From Impatiens glandulifera (lineage: Eukaryota; Streptophyta; Magnoliopsida; Ericales; Balsaminaceae): DNA of 64,000 nt. Within the stretch, counting starts at the first letter, position 1. Every line of letters begins with the position of its first letter. The stretch covers positions 23,803,819 through 23,867,818 of the forward strand of contig NC_061868.1 in NCBI RefSeq assembly GCF_907164915.1. The letters are read 5' to 3'. A model generated the notes under the pieces. That model was given only the letters and a program-made list of their open reading frames with translations, made no database searches and was not told where the DNA came from. The translations under genes were made by a program, and so were the position numbers. Positions 1 through 11,320 of the stretch are shown in pieces.

Positions 1-1070
1 TTTAGAATCAGACATTGCCTTATCAAATATATATTGTAATACCGATTTCCTTCCGGTCTATGTCCCGTTCCATAGCTTATAACGTGCTTGTGAGACACGT
101 GGCAATATGGAAGGACTATCGCGAGGAAGATCGAGGTTCGATGATTTAAACATTGGTTTGCGTGTCAGGCATCTTTAAAAATGAAATATTTAGTTTTTAA
201 AAGATTTTGAAAATACTTTGAGCGGTAAGAAATTAATTATGTAAAATAATTAATCCATTGTTCAAACATTAATAATCTAGGAGGCTAAATAATAATTTAA
301 CTTGGCCCGATTTAAATCAATTAAACATAATCAATTTAAAGATTATTCATTTGAAAATCAGAGTCGCCAAGAGATTTTATAAAAATCAATAAAATGATAT
401 GTGTACAAACGTATTTATACTAGAGTTCCTGAAAAAAGTGATTCGTTGTCTATTTATGCTTGGGAAAGGGCTTCCGCGCTATGTCTTCTGCGCCCGCCTA
501 AGGATGGTTTTCAAAATCCTTCTAAAATAAACAAAGTCTGGCTTCTACAAATCTAATTATAACATTCCTTATCTTTAATTAGTAGTCTAGGGGTCCTAAA
601 TGAGGATAGACTTTAAATAATTGTGCAAAATTATTCAAAGAAGGTGTGTACCTGTTGCGTTGATGTTCAGATTTAACAAAACATGAAAATATCAAAAAAA
701 AATATATTAGAGAGTATAACCAAACAAGGCCTTAGAAAAAACATTTGCTTTGGGAAACATCTGGAAATTTTGAGAATTGTTTTTTACCTCGGGAATACCA
801 TTTTGAAAAAATGGGGTTTGGTTCCAAAATAGTTTTGGATTTTTTGAAAGTTGGAACCAAACTGGCATAAGGATTAAATCCTAGGTTCGAGTCTGATCTT
901 GTCAATCTGGGCTTAGTAGTGTTTGAGAGGTTCAATCTTGAGTGAGGGTTCAGACTTAGGCCTAGGGCTGGGGTTAAGCGTAACGGTCTTAGGCTAAGTG
1001 GGGGTTTGATCCTAGGCTAGGACTAGGGCTTGGCCAAGGCTAAGATGAGGCTAGGCTGAATTATTAGTCC
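1..1070 (-). mobile_element. Tat-type LTR remnant (Tat-a), left part
   Basis: Non-coding AT-rich sequence. Read on the minus strand it resembles the 3' half of the LTR of the Tat element at 1783-15480: a block with GACATAGCG and CCCTTTCCCA (about 455-500) is followed by TGGCGACTCT near 361-373. That last motif is either the tRNA-Arg-type primer site or the copy of it that Tat LTRs carry internally; I cannot decide which. The sequence stops at the Sirevirus insertion and resumes at 28591. The 3' end of the LTR and the element body lie left of the window or inside the first 370 bases. No coding frame is supported. Confidence 0.5.
1066..1070. repeat. Target site duplication AGTCC, left copy of Sirevirus 1
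   Basis: AGTCC directly precedes the TGTTAG LTR start at 1071 and directly follows the CCTAACA LTR end at 28585 (28586-28590). The perfect 5-bp duplication fixes both outer ends of the large copia element. Confidence 0.95.
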
Positions 1071-1782
1071 TGTTAGATAAATTCAGACCGGTTCAAATAA
1101 ACCTAACTTAAATAAACTTCCCATGCAGGAACAAGGAACCGGACCGAATGAAAGAATCGACTAAAGAAACCAAACCGGTCAAGCTACCAAACCGACCAAG
1201 AGTACTCGGAACGTGACCGCACAAAGAACGGATCGGCCAAAGCTTAAAACCGGAATCATCAAACAGCTGATCATCCACAAGACAAGAATAACCGGAAGAA
1301 GTCCGGTTACATCACTACCAAAAGACATTCGGCCAAGTCAAATGACCGACCAGTACAAGAAGACAATTCGGGTATCTGTTGAGAACGATACCAAAGGAAC
1401 AGACTGAATACTTCCATATCCATGCAAGTCTGAGGAAAGACTGTAGGCTGCAGAAGACAGTACTACCGGATCCTTCCACTTCGGGATAAGACAGAAAGGA
1501 AATCTTCCAAGTACAGACAACTGTCCAACAGACAGTGCCTACATCAAGTAAAAGACAAACCCGGCAGGTTTGTCTTACACACCAGAAGAACAGACCGCCA
1601 GGTCTGAGACAATACCAGGTCTGAGGTTGACCGTCAGGTCTAAGGAAATGACCGCAGGTCTGAACCTCTGAAACACTGAATCACTGCACCTCTGATCAGC
1701 CAATCAGATTCAAGGCAGTGAAATATGACCGTTGGCATATTTCACCTATAAAAAGGGGTAGCTGAAGAAGAGTAAATGCAGT
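1071..1782 (+). repeat. Sirevirus 1 5' LTR, left part
   Basis: Matches 27271-27982 of the 3' LTR with only a few substitutions. It ends where the inner Tat element begins. It contains the LTR TATA box at 1746-1756 and many ACCGG words. Confidence 0.95.
1746..1756 (+). promoter_or_regulatory. TATA box of Sirevirus 1 5' LTR
   Basis: CTATAAAAAGG, repeated at 27946-27956 in the 3' LTR. The inner Tat element is inserted only 26 bp downstream, at about the expected transcription start, so this copy of the promoter is separated from gag by 13.7 kb. Confidence 0.7.
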
Positions 1783-4588
1783 TGTAGACACTCATTTTTC
1801 ACACCTAATTTTATAGTTTATACTTTTCATAAATCTGAGTCTATAAAATTTTCTCGAATTCATTCACGGACTCATTGCACGATTTATATTAAAGACGATT
1901 ATTTTTAGAACAATTGAGTTTTTGAAAATAATTGATTTTGGATTCTTAATAAAGTTAAGGTAGTAATTTGTCTATGTTACAACACTTAGAGAAGTTATTA
2001 TACTTAAAATATTCAAGGTTTTATTTAATTAATTACCTTGGGTATTTATAAAAAATAAAAATTAAAAAAATTATTTACAAAATATATATTAGCGTTTTTT
2101 ATAAAATTTCGTTAGGTATATTTTGTTTTCTTTTAATTAGATTAGTTTGTTAGATTAGTTAGATTAGATTTTGCAATTTGATTAAGTTAGTTAGTATTTT
2201 ATTATAATTATAATTGTTCCTTAGAAATAGGAATAATTAATAATAATATAATTGTTTTTTTAATTGTTTGTTTTAATTTTATTTCTTTTGTAGGATAAAG
2301 GGAAATGGGTCAATCCAAGATCCACATGCAAGATCCGGATCAGATTTGTGAATAGAGATAGGAAGATCCAAATCAAAGGCAAATCAACCTGAAGTAAGGC
2401 CAAGGAAAGGATCCAATTGACGGATCCGACCGGTCACCCGACTAATGGACCGACCCATGCCCAAGATTCGACCCATGAAATCAAAGGTTAAAAGAGTTAG
2501 GTGAAGGCAACGGTCATCTTCTTGATGGTGACAACCACAAATCTTGAAATGACGATTCTATCATGTGCGGTCAAAAGAAAATAAAAGAAGTTGCTAAAAA
2601 AGAGGAGGAAGTGGCAAGAGAGAAAGTTTCAAGCGTGTATAGAAGAAAAGATTGAAGACTTGTTTTTTTTTTAATTATAAAATTAAAATGACCAAGTAAT
2701 ACATCATTATTAAATAAAGATTAAATCCCATTGGATTGAAAACTTGATTTAGTGACATGTGCTCCATTATTTTAAACATTTGTAAATGTTTAAAATAGTT
2801 TTCTTTCCAACGGTCAAGTTTGTTAAATGGGCCTTTGGGCCCTAGGGTTTCATAGCTTGGCCTATAAATACCCCTCTTAACACCCTAGCAAAGGAGGAGG
2901 ACTTCAACTCTCGACCTTCAATCTTCACCTTCTTCTCTCTCTTTACACATTAGGCTGCCGAATTAGACCCTACTTTTCTAAAAAACCTAAGCAAGAGCAC
3001 CAACTAGATTTGTTGAGTCACAAGTCTCTTGATTAGGGTTTTCATTTTTTTTGCAAGGATATAAAGAGTAACCCTTTGTAAGCTCTTTTTCCTTTCTTTT
3101 GTTTATTTAAATTTGAATTTGAATTTTACTTTCATTTGATTTTTATTTTCTTTGTACTTTATATTATGCATGATTTCCTTTAAATTTATTGTTTTGATAG
3201 GCGTGTAGGTTTTATTTATGTACCTTAATCATGTAAATAAGTAGAATAGAAATAACATGTAAATAAATAAATAAAAAAGCAGAAAAAGTTTTCAAAAACA
3301 CTACCAAAATAAAAAAAAAATGTAAAATTTGTCTTATTTTATATAGTTGATTTTTTTTATTCTTTTAAGTAACTAGATCTAAGGTTTTTTTATTTATATA
3401 AATGTTTAATTGTATTATTATAATTTTTCTGCAAAGTTTCATGTTCATTGGGATCCATTTGGATCACCAAATAATTTTTTTTAGCTAGGATTAGGTGGAA
3501 AAACCAAAAAAACAGCAAGTTATTCTACAAGGAGACGCATGTTCTTCAGCCTTCCAGCACTTCTCCCAGGGTCTCGGCGCTTTCCAGACGCGCTTGCTCT
3601 GCTCCAGCTGCTGTTGAATCAGACTTCTGACGCTTCCCAGGCGACGCTTGCTGCAGTCTTCAACTTTTTTATTTTTTTATTTGTTTATTTGTTTATTTTA
3701 TTTATTTCTGCATTTTAGATTTAGGTTTATTTTTTGTCTGACATTTTTTTTATTAGTTAAGAGTTTGTGGCTTGTTTGATCCTAGGTTAGAAAAAAAAAA
3801 TTAAAATTAAATCCTAACTAAAATTGAACTTAGCCCAAACTTAGACTTAGAATTTTCTTTAGACATAGGACTTTTTTATTTTATTTTATTTTATTTATTA
3901 TTATTATTTTATTATTATTTTTATTATTTTCATTATTATTTTTATTTAAATAAAAAAACCCCAAAATAGTAAAATTTTAGACCTTTAAATAATTCACTAA
4001 AGTTTCTTAAAAATTAATCTAGACTTAGGCCAATTAATTTTTGATTAATAACTTGCCTAGTTTTGATTTTTAGGATAACTTTATGTGTAAATTATTTGCT
4101 GTTGTTTTCTTTTATCTATACTTATTTTTTTTATCCCATGCAAACCCAATAAATGTTTAAAATGGAAAATCATAAAATGTAAAGCGTAAGAATGTTTTAT
4201 AGAAAGGCCAAAATTAATTAGTAGATACCTTAGGGGCGTTGTGGGACATAGCGTCTAAAAACCCTTTCCCACACGTAACCAAACGCCGAACTCACATCTC
4301 TTAAATTCCTAATTTTTGAAATTAGGTGGCGACTCTCAGTCGTGAGGTTAATTAATACTGAAAAAAGTTAAAAAAAGGCCTATGACATACTTCCCATTAA
4401 AAAACTCCCAATCTCTCCCAGATTCGACGGGAAGGTAAGATATGGAGTTGTCTATAAAGCCTTAATTTTAAAACTTCAAACTTTAAAATTAATTCCCCTC
4501 ACGTTTTCAAAAAATAATTTTTTTTAAAGAGTGTCCAGAATTTTCAAACTAGTTGATCAAAATTCTTTTTTTAAAAAAATCGATCACA
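1783..4588 (+). repeat. Tat-b 5' LTR
   Basis: 2806 bp, versus 2816 bp for the 3' copy; the main difference is a 12-bp gap near 2758. It contains a TATA-like CCTATAAATACC (2860-2871), a GC-rich patch (about 3535-3660) in otherwise AT-rich sequence, and an internal TGGCGACTCT (4327-4336) that copies the primer-site core. Confidence 0.95.
2860..2871 (+). promoter_or_regulatory. TATA-like box of Tat-b LTR
   Basis: CCTATAAATACC, present again near 13754 in the 3' LTR. It is followed about 60 bp later by pyrimidine-rich CTTCTCTCTC sequence, typical of a plant leader. Confidence 0.6.
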
Positions 4589-4594
4589 GTTTTC

Positions 4595-4612
4595 TGGCGA
4601 CTCTGCTGGGGA
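4595..4612 (+). other. Tat-b primer binding site
   Basis: TGGCGACTCTGCTGGGGA starts 6 nt after the LTR end. Its complement looks like the 3' part of a plant tRNA-Arg, ending GAGTCGCCA, which is the primer known for Tat/Ogre elements. Confidence 0.8.
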
Positions 4613-5810
4613 CATTCGACGTTTGACTTGAAAGTAATTTTGGCCAAGTATTTAAACTTTCTTACGCTTTAATTCATACTCCATGTTCACATTAATTGAT
4701 TATTTGCATGAGACTTGGAGCTCCAACGTGGAGGTGTGTGGGTATACATCATTGGATGAGGCTCACACATCTATATTTTATGTGCTAAGGGTAGTCAATG
4801 TGAATGACACCCTCAACCCATGCCTTGAAGGCTTTTGTGTGATTTGAGAGTTGATAAAAACAACAGGAAAAAACCCGGATTAACCCTCTCTTCTTTTCAA
4901 ATATCTCCTACTATTGAAAATGAGGGATTTTGAAATAGAGGTGAGGGGGATGTCCAATTGAGAGCTCCCCTTACATCGAGAGATCCCTTTTGGGATAGTA
5001 TCCTTGTCGGTGGAACAACTCTCTCTTAAGCCATTTCCAACTTTAGAACAAAAATCCAAAAAGCCAATTCTACCAAGCCGTTGCCTCGTCTCGTCCTGTC
5101 GAGCAACAAAGCCACGTCACGAAGCCCTTTACTTGACTACTATATATGATAAATACATGTATGCATATAGATATTTCTAGGCGCTCAGTTTATCCATTCA
5201 AAGTTTTAAAATGTCATGAAACATGTGAACAATTTCGAAAATTTGAGGCTAAACTTAATAGTTTTAAAGGAGTAAAATCGAGGAAACCTAGAAAAGCTAA
5301 AAGAAGAATCTAATGTAACTAGTTTTCTTTCTTTGTGTCTTTACTACTCAGATTCTAAGCGCAAGATCTAATCAAGAAAGAAGCGTGAAACACAAAGACG
5401 ATCAAGAGTGACGCATGAGGCGCAAAGACGATCAAGAAAGATGAAAAGACTTGAAGGTTAGAAGACTTAGACTAGATTTCTTTATGCTTGAAATGTAAAT
5501 CTCATTATGAAGATACATGAGCGACATTGTAACGAAAGGATGAGGGGTGCTTGCTTTCTATTCTTATTTTATTTTATGACTTGAGTTTGTGATTTTATCC
5601 ATGACACTTAGGATTTTAATAAAATAACTCATTCTTATTTTACTCATCCTTTTCTACATGTTTTACAATGTGAATGGGTAAATTGAGCGTCTATCGCGTG
5701 TTAGGGATTATGTGCATACGAGCAACGCATTGCTTGTTTTACTTGATAAAGGTGTTCGAACTGACTTTGTTCTCTTGAATACAACATACTCATATTCACC
5801 ATAATTTACA
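4613..5810 (+). other. Tat-b 5' leader, non-coding
   Basis: About 1.2 kb between primer site and the first ATG remnant. I see no long open frame and no protein similarity. Long leaders are usual in Tat elements. Confidence 0.6.
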
Positions 5811-5978
5811 ATGACTAACCCACCAAGAAGGTTCAATGAGTCAGTTCATCTAAAGATAGACGATCTTCGTGATATACTGATACAATTGGGGCAACAACTT
5901 GAAGACCTCACAGCAGAAGTCGAAACTTATGTGACAATCGAACCCTTTAATCTGAAAAGCTTGCGAAAAGAAAGATAA
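5811..5978 (+). pseudogene. Possible gag N-terminal remnant of Tat-b
   Basis: A 55-codon frame opens with MTNPPRRFNESV and contains a short helical, coiled-coil-like stretch before a TAA at 5976-5978. Position fits gag. Nothing recognisable as the rest of gag, a zinc knuckle or an aspartic protease (DTG/DSG) appears before RT begins near 6236. The missing part must be a large deletion. Assignment rests mainly on position. Confidence 0.4.
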
Positions 5979-6235
5979 AGGGTAAGCAGGGCATTCATGG
6001 ACGGTTGGAAAGCTGCAGAAAGATCTATTCAAAACAAGAGCCATGCAAGCACGTCAAAGTCAAGGACAAAATGCTCATCAAGAGAACCCATTTCTCTCCT
6101 AGACAAAGTCAACAATCATCACAAGCAAGGAGTGCCACTACTGCTCCACCTTGTAGAAAATTAGACGACTTGGGGATGTCATTGTTGAAGGCCTTAAGGA
6201 ACTTGTTGCAGAAGAAACAATTGAAATAAACCTTA

Positions 6236-7223
6236 ACACAGAAGAAGATCCTCAAATTGTTTTAATCGGAAAAAGTTTAAATGATTTAGAACGAGAAAAT
6301 CTAACTAAACTTTTAAAAGCAAACAAAGACGTCTTTGCATGGTCTTATAAAGATGTGTCAGGCATTGATCTAGAAATCATCCAACACCGTATACCACTTT
6401 ACGAAGACGCAAAACCGGTAAAGTAGAAGCTTCGAAGAATGAAGGCAGACATCATGGACAAGATTCAAGAGGAATTTCAGAAACAGCTCGACGCAGGATT
6501 TCTCGAAGTGGTAGATTACCCAGAATGGATCGCCAATGTAGTCCCAGTCGCAAAGAAAGATGGAAAGTTCTGAGTGTCTGTAAACTATCGGGATCTCAAC
6601 AAAGCAAGCCCTAAAGACAACTTTCCACTACCACACATCAACGTGCTAGTGTATCATGCAGCAAGCAATCAACTCCTATCATTCATGGACGAATTCTTAG
6701 GCTACAACCAGGTACTGATGGCTCTAGAAGACAAGGAGAAGACAACGTTCATCACAGAAGATGGAACATTTTGTTATCGAGTCATGCCTTTCGGGCAAGA
6801 GCAACGTATCAATGAGCTGCCACAATAATGTTTCACGATATGATCCACAAGGAGGTAGAAGTCTATGTCGACGATATGATTGTCAAATAAAAAGATCGAG
6901 AAGGACACATCCAAAATCTTGACAAATTCTTACAACGCATCAAGAAGTTCCAACTTAGGCTCAACCCAAAGCAGTGCACATTTGGAGTGACAACAAGAAA
7001 GATGTTAGTTTTCTTAATCACACAAACAGGAATTGAGGTTGATCCGAGCAAGATAGAAGCGATCACGGCAATGCCACCTCCACGAAGCGAGAAAGAAGTG
7101 CGAGGCTTTCTAGGAAAGATCCAGTATATAAGTCGATTCATAAACAAGTTGACTATGACATGTGATCCTTTGTTTAAACTTTTAAGGAAAAATGAAAGAT
7201 TCGTTTGGGATGACGCTTGTTAG
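6236..7223 (+). pseudogene. Tat-b reverse transcriptase, broken
   Basis: Ty3/gypsy RT. The pre-RT block with KDVFAWSY, the NYRDLN motif (6577 on), PLP, VMPFG and the YVDD catalytic box (about 6863-6874) are all readable, followed by the connection region. Breaks: stops at 6424-6426, 6571-6573, 6813-6815, 6888-6890 and 7221-7223, plus a deletion of about 10 bp near 6795 that shifts the frame just before the YVDD block. The product cannot be made from this copy. Confidence 0.9.
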
Positions 7224-7574
7224 AACGCATTCGAGAAGATAAAGGGATACATCAAGAATCCTCCCAATCTGATGACGCCAAGACCAGGCGTACCGCTAAT
7301 CCTATACTTAACAGTCACGGAAAACGCAATGGGTAGTCTACTAGCCCAAGAAAACGAGGAAAAGATGGAAGTCGTAGTCTACTACATAAGCAAGCGCATG
7401 ACGGGCTACGAACTTAATTACTCGCCAGTAGAAAAGGTGTGTTGGGCTCTAGCTTGGGTCACTAAGAGGCTAAGGCATTACATGCAAGCCCACACAGTCA
7501 AGTTAGTATCAAGACTCGATCCAATTCGTTATTTATTCCAGAAAACATTTTTGTCTCCGAGATTAGCTAAGTAG
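7224..7574 (+). pseudogene. Tat-b retroviral-type RNase H
   Basis: Follows RT in the same polyprotein. It shows the Ty3/gypsy RNase H layout: a YLTVTENAMGSLLAQ block, then VVYYISKRMTGYELNYSPVEK, then VKLVSRLDPIRYLF. It is open between a stop at 7221-7223 and another at 7572-7574. In Tat elements this domain is partly degenerate because a second RNase H follows. Confidence 0.85.
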
Positions 7575-8489
7575 ATGATGATGATATCAGAGTATGACAT
7601 CGTGTACACAATTCAGAAATCTATCCAGGGGAGCGTTGTAGCAGATTTTCTCGCAGACCAACCAATCGAAGTTGAAGACGAAGAGGAGTTAGCATTCCCA
7701 GATGACGAAGTGATGACTATTAACCCTACAACCTGGAAGCTATTATTCGATGGAGCTTCAGGAAAACAAGGTTATGACATCAGAATACTACTCATCGATC
7801 ATATGGGAACATACAACACAATCTCAGTCACGCTCGAATATCAAGTGACGAACAATGAAGCAGAGTATGAAACATGCATCTCTAGCTTGAAGATTGCTCA
7901 TGAAAAAGGAGCGAGACGTCTAGAAGTAGTAAGAGACTCAAACTTAGTCATTTCACAAGTTAATGGTGAATGGCAAGTCAAAGGAGACAACCTCAAACCC
8001 TACCATCAACACTTATCGACTCTAATAGAAAAGTTTGAAAATGTAACATTCACACATGCTCCGAGAAGTCAAAATCGATTCGCAGACGCTTTGGCCATGT
8101 TAGCAGCCATGACGCAAATCCCGGAAGGAATCAAAATCAAGCCTTTGAAGATTCGTCAGAAACAAAAACGAGACTTCGAGAAGAGGACGATTGCCAACAC
8201 CGAAGTGGCGCCCAAACCTTGGTTCGAACCTCTACAGAAGTACGTTGAGCATGGAAAGTATCCTTCACACTTCCAAAAGAAAGAGAGGAGAGCTCTACGC
8301 CAATATGCAACCAACTATGTGCTACTCGCAGGAAAGCTATATCGACGCTCCTTTGACGGTCAGAACATGTTATGCATCGACCAACCTCAAGCATCACAGA
8401 TCATGGAGGAAGTACATGCAGGAACATGTGCCCCACACATGAACGGATCAGCACTCGCTAAGAAGATCATTCGCTTTAGCTATTACTAG
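7575..8489 (+). pseudogene. Tat-b archaeal-type RNase H and integrase zinc-finger start
   Basis: 304 codons open. After a linker (residues 1-54) comes an archaeal/plant-type RNase HI domain (aRNH) unique to the Tat group. It keeps the acidic set: D59 in LLFDGASG, the TNNEAEYE block near 92-99, D121 in VRDSNL, and D in RFADALAML. After about residue 205 the integrase N-terminal region begins, with the HH part of the HHCC finger near the end. A TAG at 8487-8489 separates this from the CC half in the next segment. The aRNH active site looks complete, unlike the rest of pol. Confidence 0.88.
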
Positions 8490-8495
8490 CAGAAC

Positions 8496-9461
8496 ATGGA
8501 ACACGAATGTGTAGAATATGTTAAGAAGTGTCATCAATGTCAAGTTTACGCGAACTTGAAGCACACCCCAGCATCTCTACTTTACAACATGACTTCACCA
8601 TGGCCATTCTCGACATGGGGAATAGATATCATCGGGAAAATTTATCCTCACGCTTCAAACGGACACGAATTCATCCTGGTAGCTATCGATTATTTCACAA
8701 AGTGGGTCGAAGCTCAATCATATAAGGTTCTCAAGTCATCACATGTTGTCAAGTTCATACGAAACAACATCATTGCACGTTATGGAGTTCCTCATGCTTT
8801 GATCTTAGACAATGGTGGACACTTCCGGGGAGAAGTACTCAAAGTACTAGATGAATACATGATTGAACACCACAAATCCTCACTTTATCGTCCTCAAACG
8901 AACGGCGCAGTAGAGGCAGCGAACAAGAACATCATCACTATCATCAAGAAGATGACTCAGACATACAAGGATTGGCACGAGAAGCTTCCATATGCCTTAT
9001 GGGGATATAGAACAACCATTCGAACGTCAACGGGAGAAACGCCATTTGCATTGGTCTACGGAATGGATGCAGTGCAACCTATCGAAATCGAAGTTCCTAC
9101 TTTAAGAGTTTTACTCGAGACACAAGTAGTGGAGGAAGATTGGTGTAAGTCACGGTACAATCAGCTAGCCCTTATGGAAGACAAGAGGTTAGACGCATTA
9201 TGTCACACGCAAGCATACCAAAGAAGAATGACCAGAGCTTTCAACAAAAAGGTGAAACCTAGGAACATTCAAGAAGGCGATTTAGTTCTAAAGAAGAACT
9301 TACAGATACTAGACCCTAGAGGGAAATTCCAAACACCATGGGAAGGACCCTACCTCATCAAGAAGGTCTTTTCAGGTGGCGCCACGAGATTGACCACCTT
9401 GGATGGAGAAGAACTCTCAACACCCTTCAATGTCGACATGCTCAAAAGATACTTCATCTAA
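8496..9461 (+). pseudogene. Tat-b integrase core and C-terminus
   Basis: 321 codons in the same frame as the preceding part. It opens with the CHQC half of the zinc finger. The D-D-E core follows: D in WGIDIIGKIYP, D in LILDNGGHF, E in NGAVEAANKN. The C-terminal GPY-type module is present (GDLVLKK, WEGPYLI, LSTPFNVDMLKRYF) and there is no chromodomain, as expected for Tat. The segment itself is uninterrupted and ends at the natural stop. It is called a pseudogene because the upstream polyprotein is broken. Confidence 0.9.
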
Positions 9462-9490
9462 AGCATGCGTGTTGAATCCCATACAACCAA

Positions 9491-9955
9491 AGTTCATAAC
9501 TTCACAAGTTGTGAACTACGTAAGACCTGATCTCTCTCGAGAGTACGTAGGCAACCCATCCAGGGTGCGGTCACCACTATCAATTATCGAAAGAAGTTGA
9601 TAGACATTTCATTTCACATAACATGCATTCATTACATACATCAAAGTTCATAACTTCATAAGATGTGAACTACGTAAGACCTGATCTCTCTCGAGAGTAC
9701 GTAGGCAACCCATCCAGGGTGCGGTCACCACTATCAATTATCGAAAGAAGTTGATAGACATTTCATTTCACATAACATACATTCATTGCTCATTACATAC
9801 ATCAAAGTTCATAACTTCACAAGTTGTGAACTACGTGAGAACTGATCTCTCTCGAGAGTACGTAGGCAACCCATCCAGGGTGCGGTCACCACTGTCAATT
9901 ATCGAAAGAAGTTGATAGACATTTCATTTCACAACACATCACATACATTCATTGC
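9491..9955 (+). repeat. Three-copy tandem repeat with hairpins in Tat-b 3' region
   Basis: Copies start at 9491, 9645 and 9806. Each can form GTTCATAACTT / AAGTTGTGAAC (10-bp arms), an exact CTCTCGAGAG palindrome bounded by TACGTA on both sides, and an ATCAA / TTGAT stem. A diverged fourth relative lies at about 10190-10255 (ACGTTGGACCTG ... ATACGTAGGCAGC). The TACGT...TACGTAGGCA layout recurs in plant Tat elements, to my recollection. Confidence 0.9.
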
Positions 9956-10020
9956 ATATACATTAAAAAGGGAGTTAATCACACTCTAAGTTGACTCCTA
10001 AACCAAAAACTCTTAGTCAA

Positions 10021-10410
10021 TACTAGGGGCATTTTTATTAAAATAAAAATGACTACAAGATCCTCACAGAGTCCCACTTGAGAAAATATAACGCCCAAAG
10101 CTAAAGTATTTTTCTCTTCGACTTATGATCTCAAAAGATTTTCAAAACATTCACACATACACAAACATTTTTCACAAGCATGTGCATGGAACTACGTTGG
10201 ACCTGAATTCCCCTAGCTATGGGATACGTAGGCAGCTTGTATGAGCCCGGTCCTAAACATTTTCAAAAATCAAACCCTGTATCGACACTAGGGGCATTTT
10301 ATGAAAATGAAATGATTGAAAGATCCCCAAAGAGTTAAAGCCAACGAGAAATTGGGATCACAAATCTATCCAAAACAATCAAACCTCTTGTGTCGAAACT
10401 AGGGGCATTT
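10021..10410 (+). repeat. Three internal polypurine-tract-like motifs
   Basis: ACTAGGGGCATTT at about 10022, 10287 and 10398. Each matches the core GGGGCATT of the real polypurine tract at 12654-12664 and each is followed by A/T-rich sequence. They sit 2.2-2.6 kb upstream of the 3' LTR. Confidence 0.6.
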
Positions 10411-11320
10411 GTGGAAGATAAAAAAAAAAGATAGACCCCTGATTTTTTTCTAATGCCAAGCGAACTGATGAGCGAGTGCAAGAAATAAGTAGGGATGCGG
10501 GAAAATACGTTTCTCCCCAATGGATGTCTCTTGACGAACTAATGTAACTTGTGGAATCCGAGTAAAGCGCTTCGCAAATGGATCTACCTCGAGCCTAGAC
10601 GAAAGCTTAAACTACTGATGTTTAAGAGAGAGCTCATAAAAAGATGAATGCCCAAACTCGGAACCATGTCATCAACAAAGGCGATGTCTCGTCTCAATTG
10701 GAGGTCAAGTGCCAAAGATCTAAGACCTCAAGAAAAGTAAAATCAATTAAACAAAGACTGTGTTGGTTGAGATATGAAATACAATACTGTTGTTCATTTA
10801 GATTCTATCTAATTGCTAAGCAAGAACAAAGTGTTTGAATCTATCAGATACACCCCGGTCATAAAGAAAAGAGGCCGAATAAAATAGAAAAATACTCGTA
10901 GAGGTTGAGATATTGAAATCACCATTTGTTGTTCATCTAGACTCTTGTCTAAATTGCCAATGCAAGAACAAGAATGTACCGATTCTATTAAATATACCCT
11001 GAGTATAAAAGAGCCCAAGGCCATAGAATCTTAAGCACACTGACCTCCGAATTTGAGAAGCGAGGCTCAACCTCATGACGCGTGGTTGAAAGATTAAGCA
11101 TTCGAGCGAACAAATCCCTCAAAAAACTCAGGGCAAAACGTCTTGGCGAAAGACAAGTCCCCAAAAGTGACAGCATGAATCTCGAAGAACATCGATTACA
11201 TGTGGTTTCCTCTCGACACACTCTAAGGAAGAAAGTATGGAACCGATTCTTGAAAGTATTTCAAGACCGTTGAAGAAGACGCTAGTGCTTTGAAAATTAA
11301 GGAAGTCTAACTTCGAACTT

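Noticed and set aside
1213..1407. 64-codon frame in the Sirevirus LTR, also at 27413-27607
   Set aside because: It is present in both LTRs only because they are copies. No protein similarity, no start context, and it precedes the LTR TATA box.
9403..9600. 65-codon frame over the integrase end
   Set aside because: Out-of-frame overlap with integrase running into the non-coding repeat.
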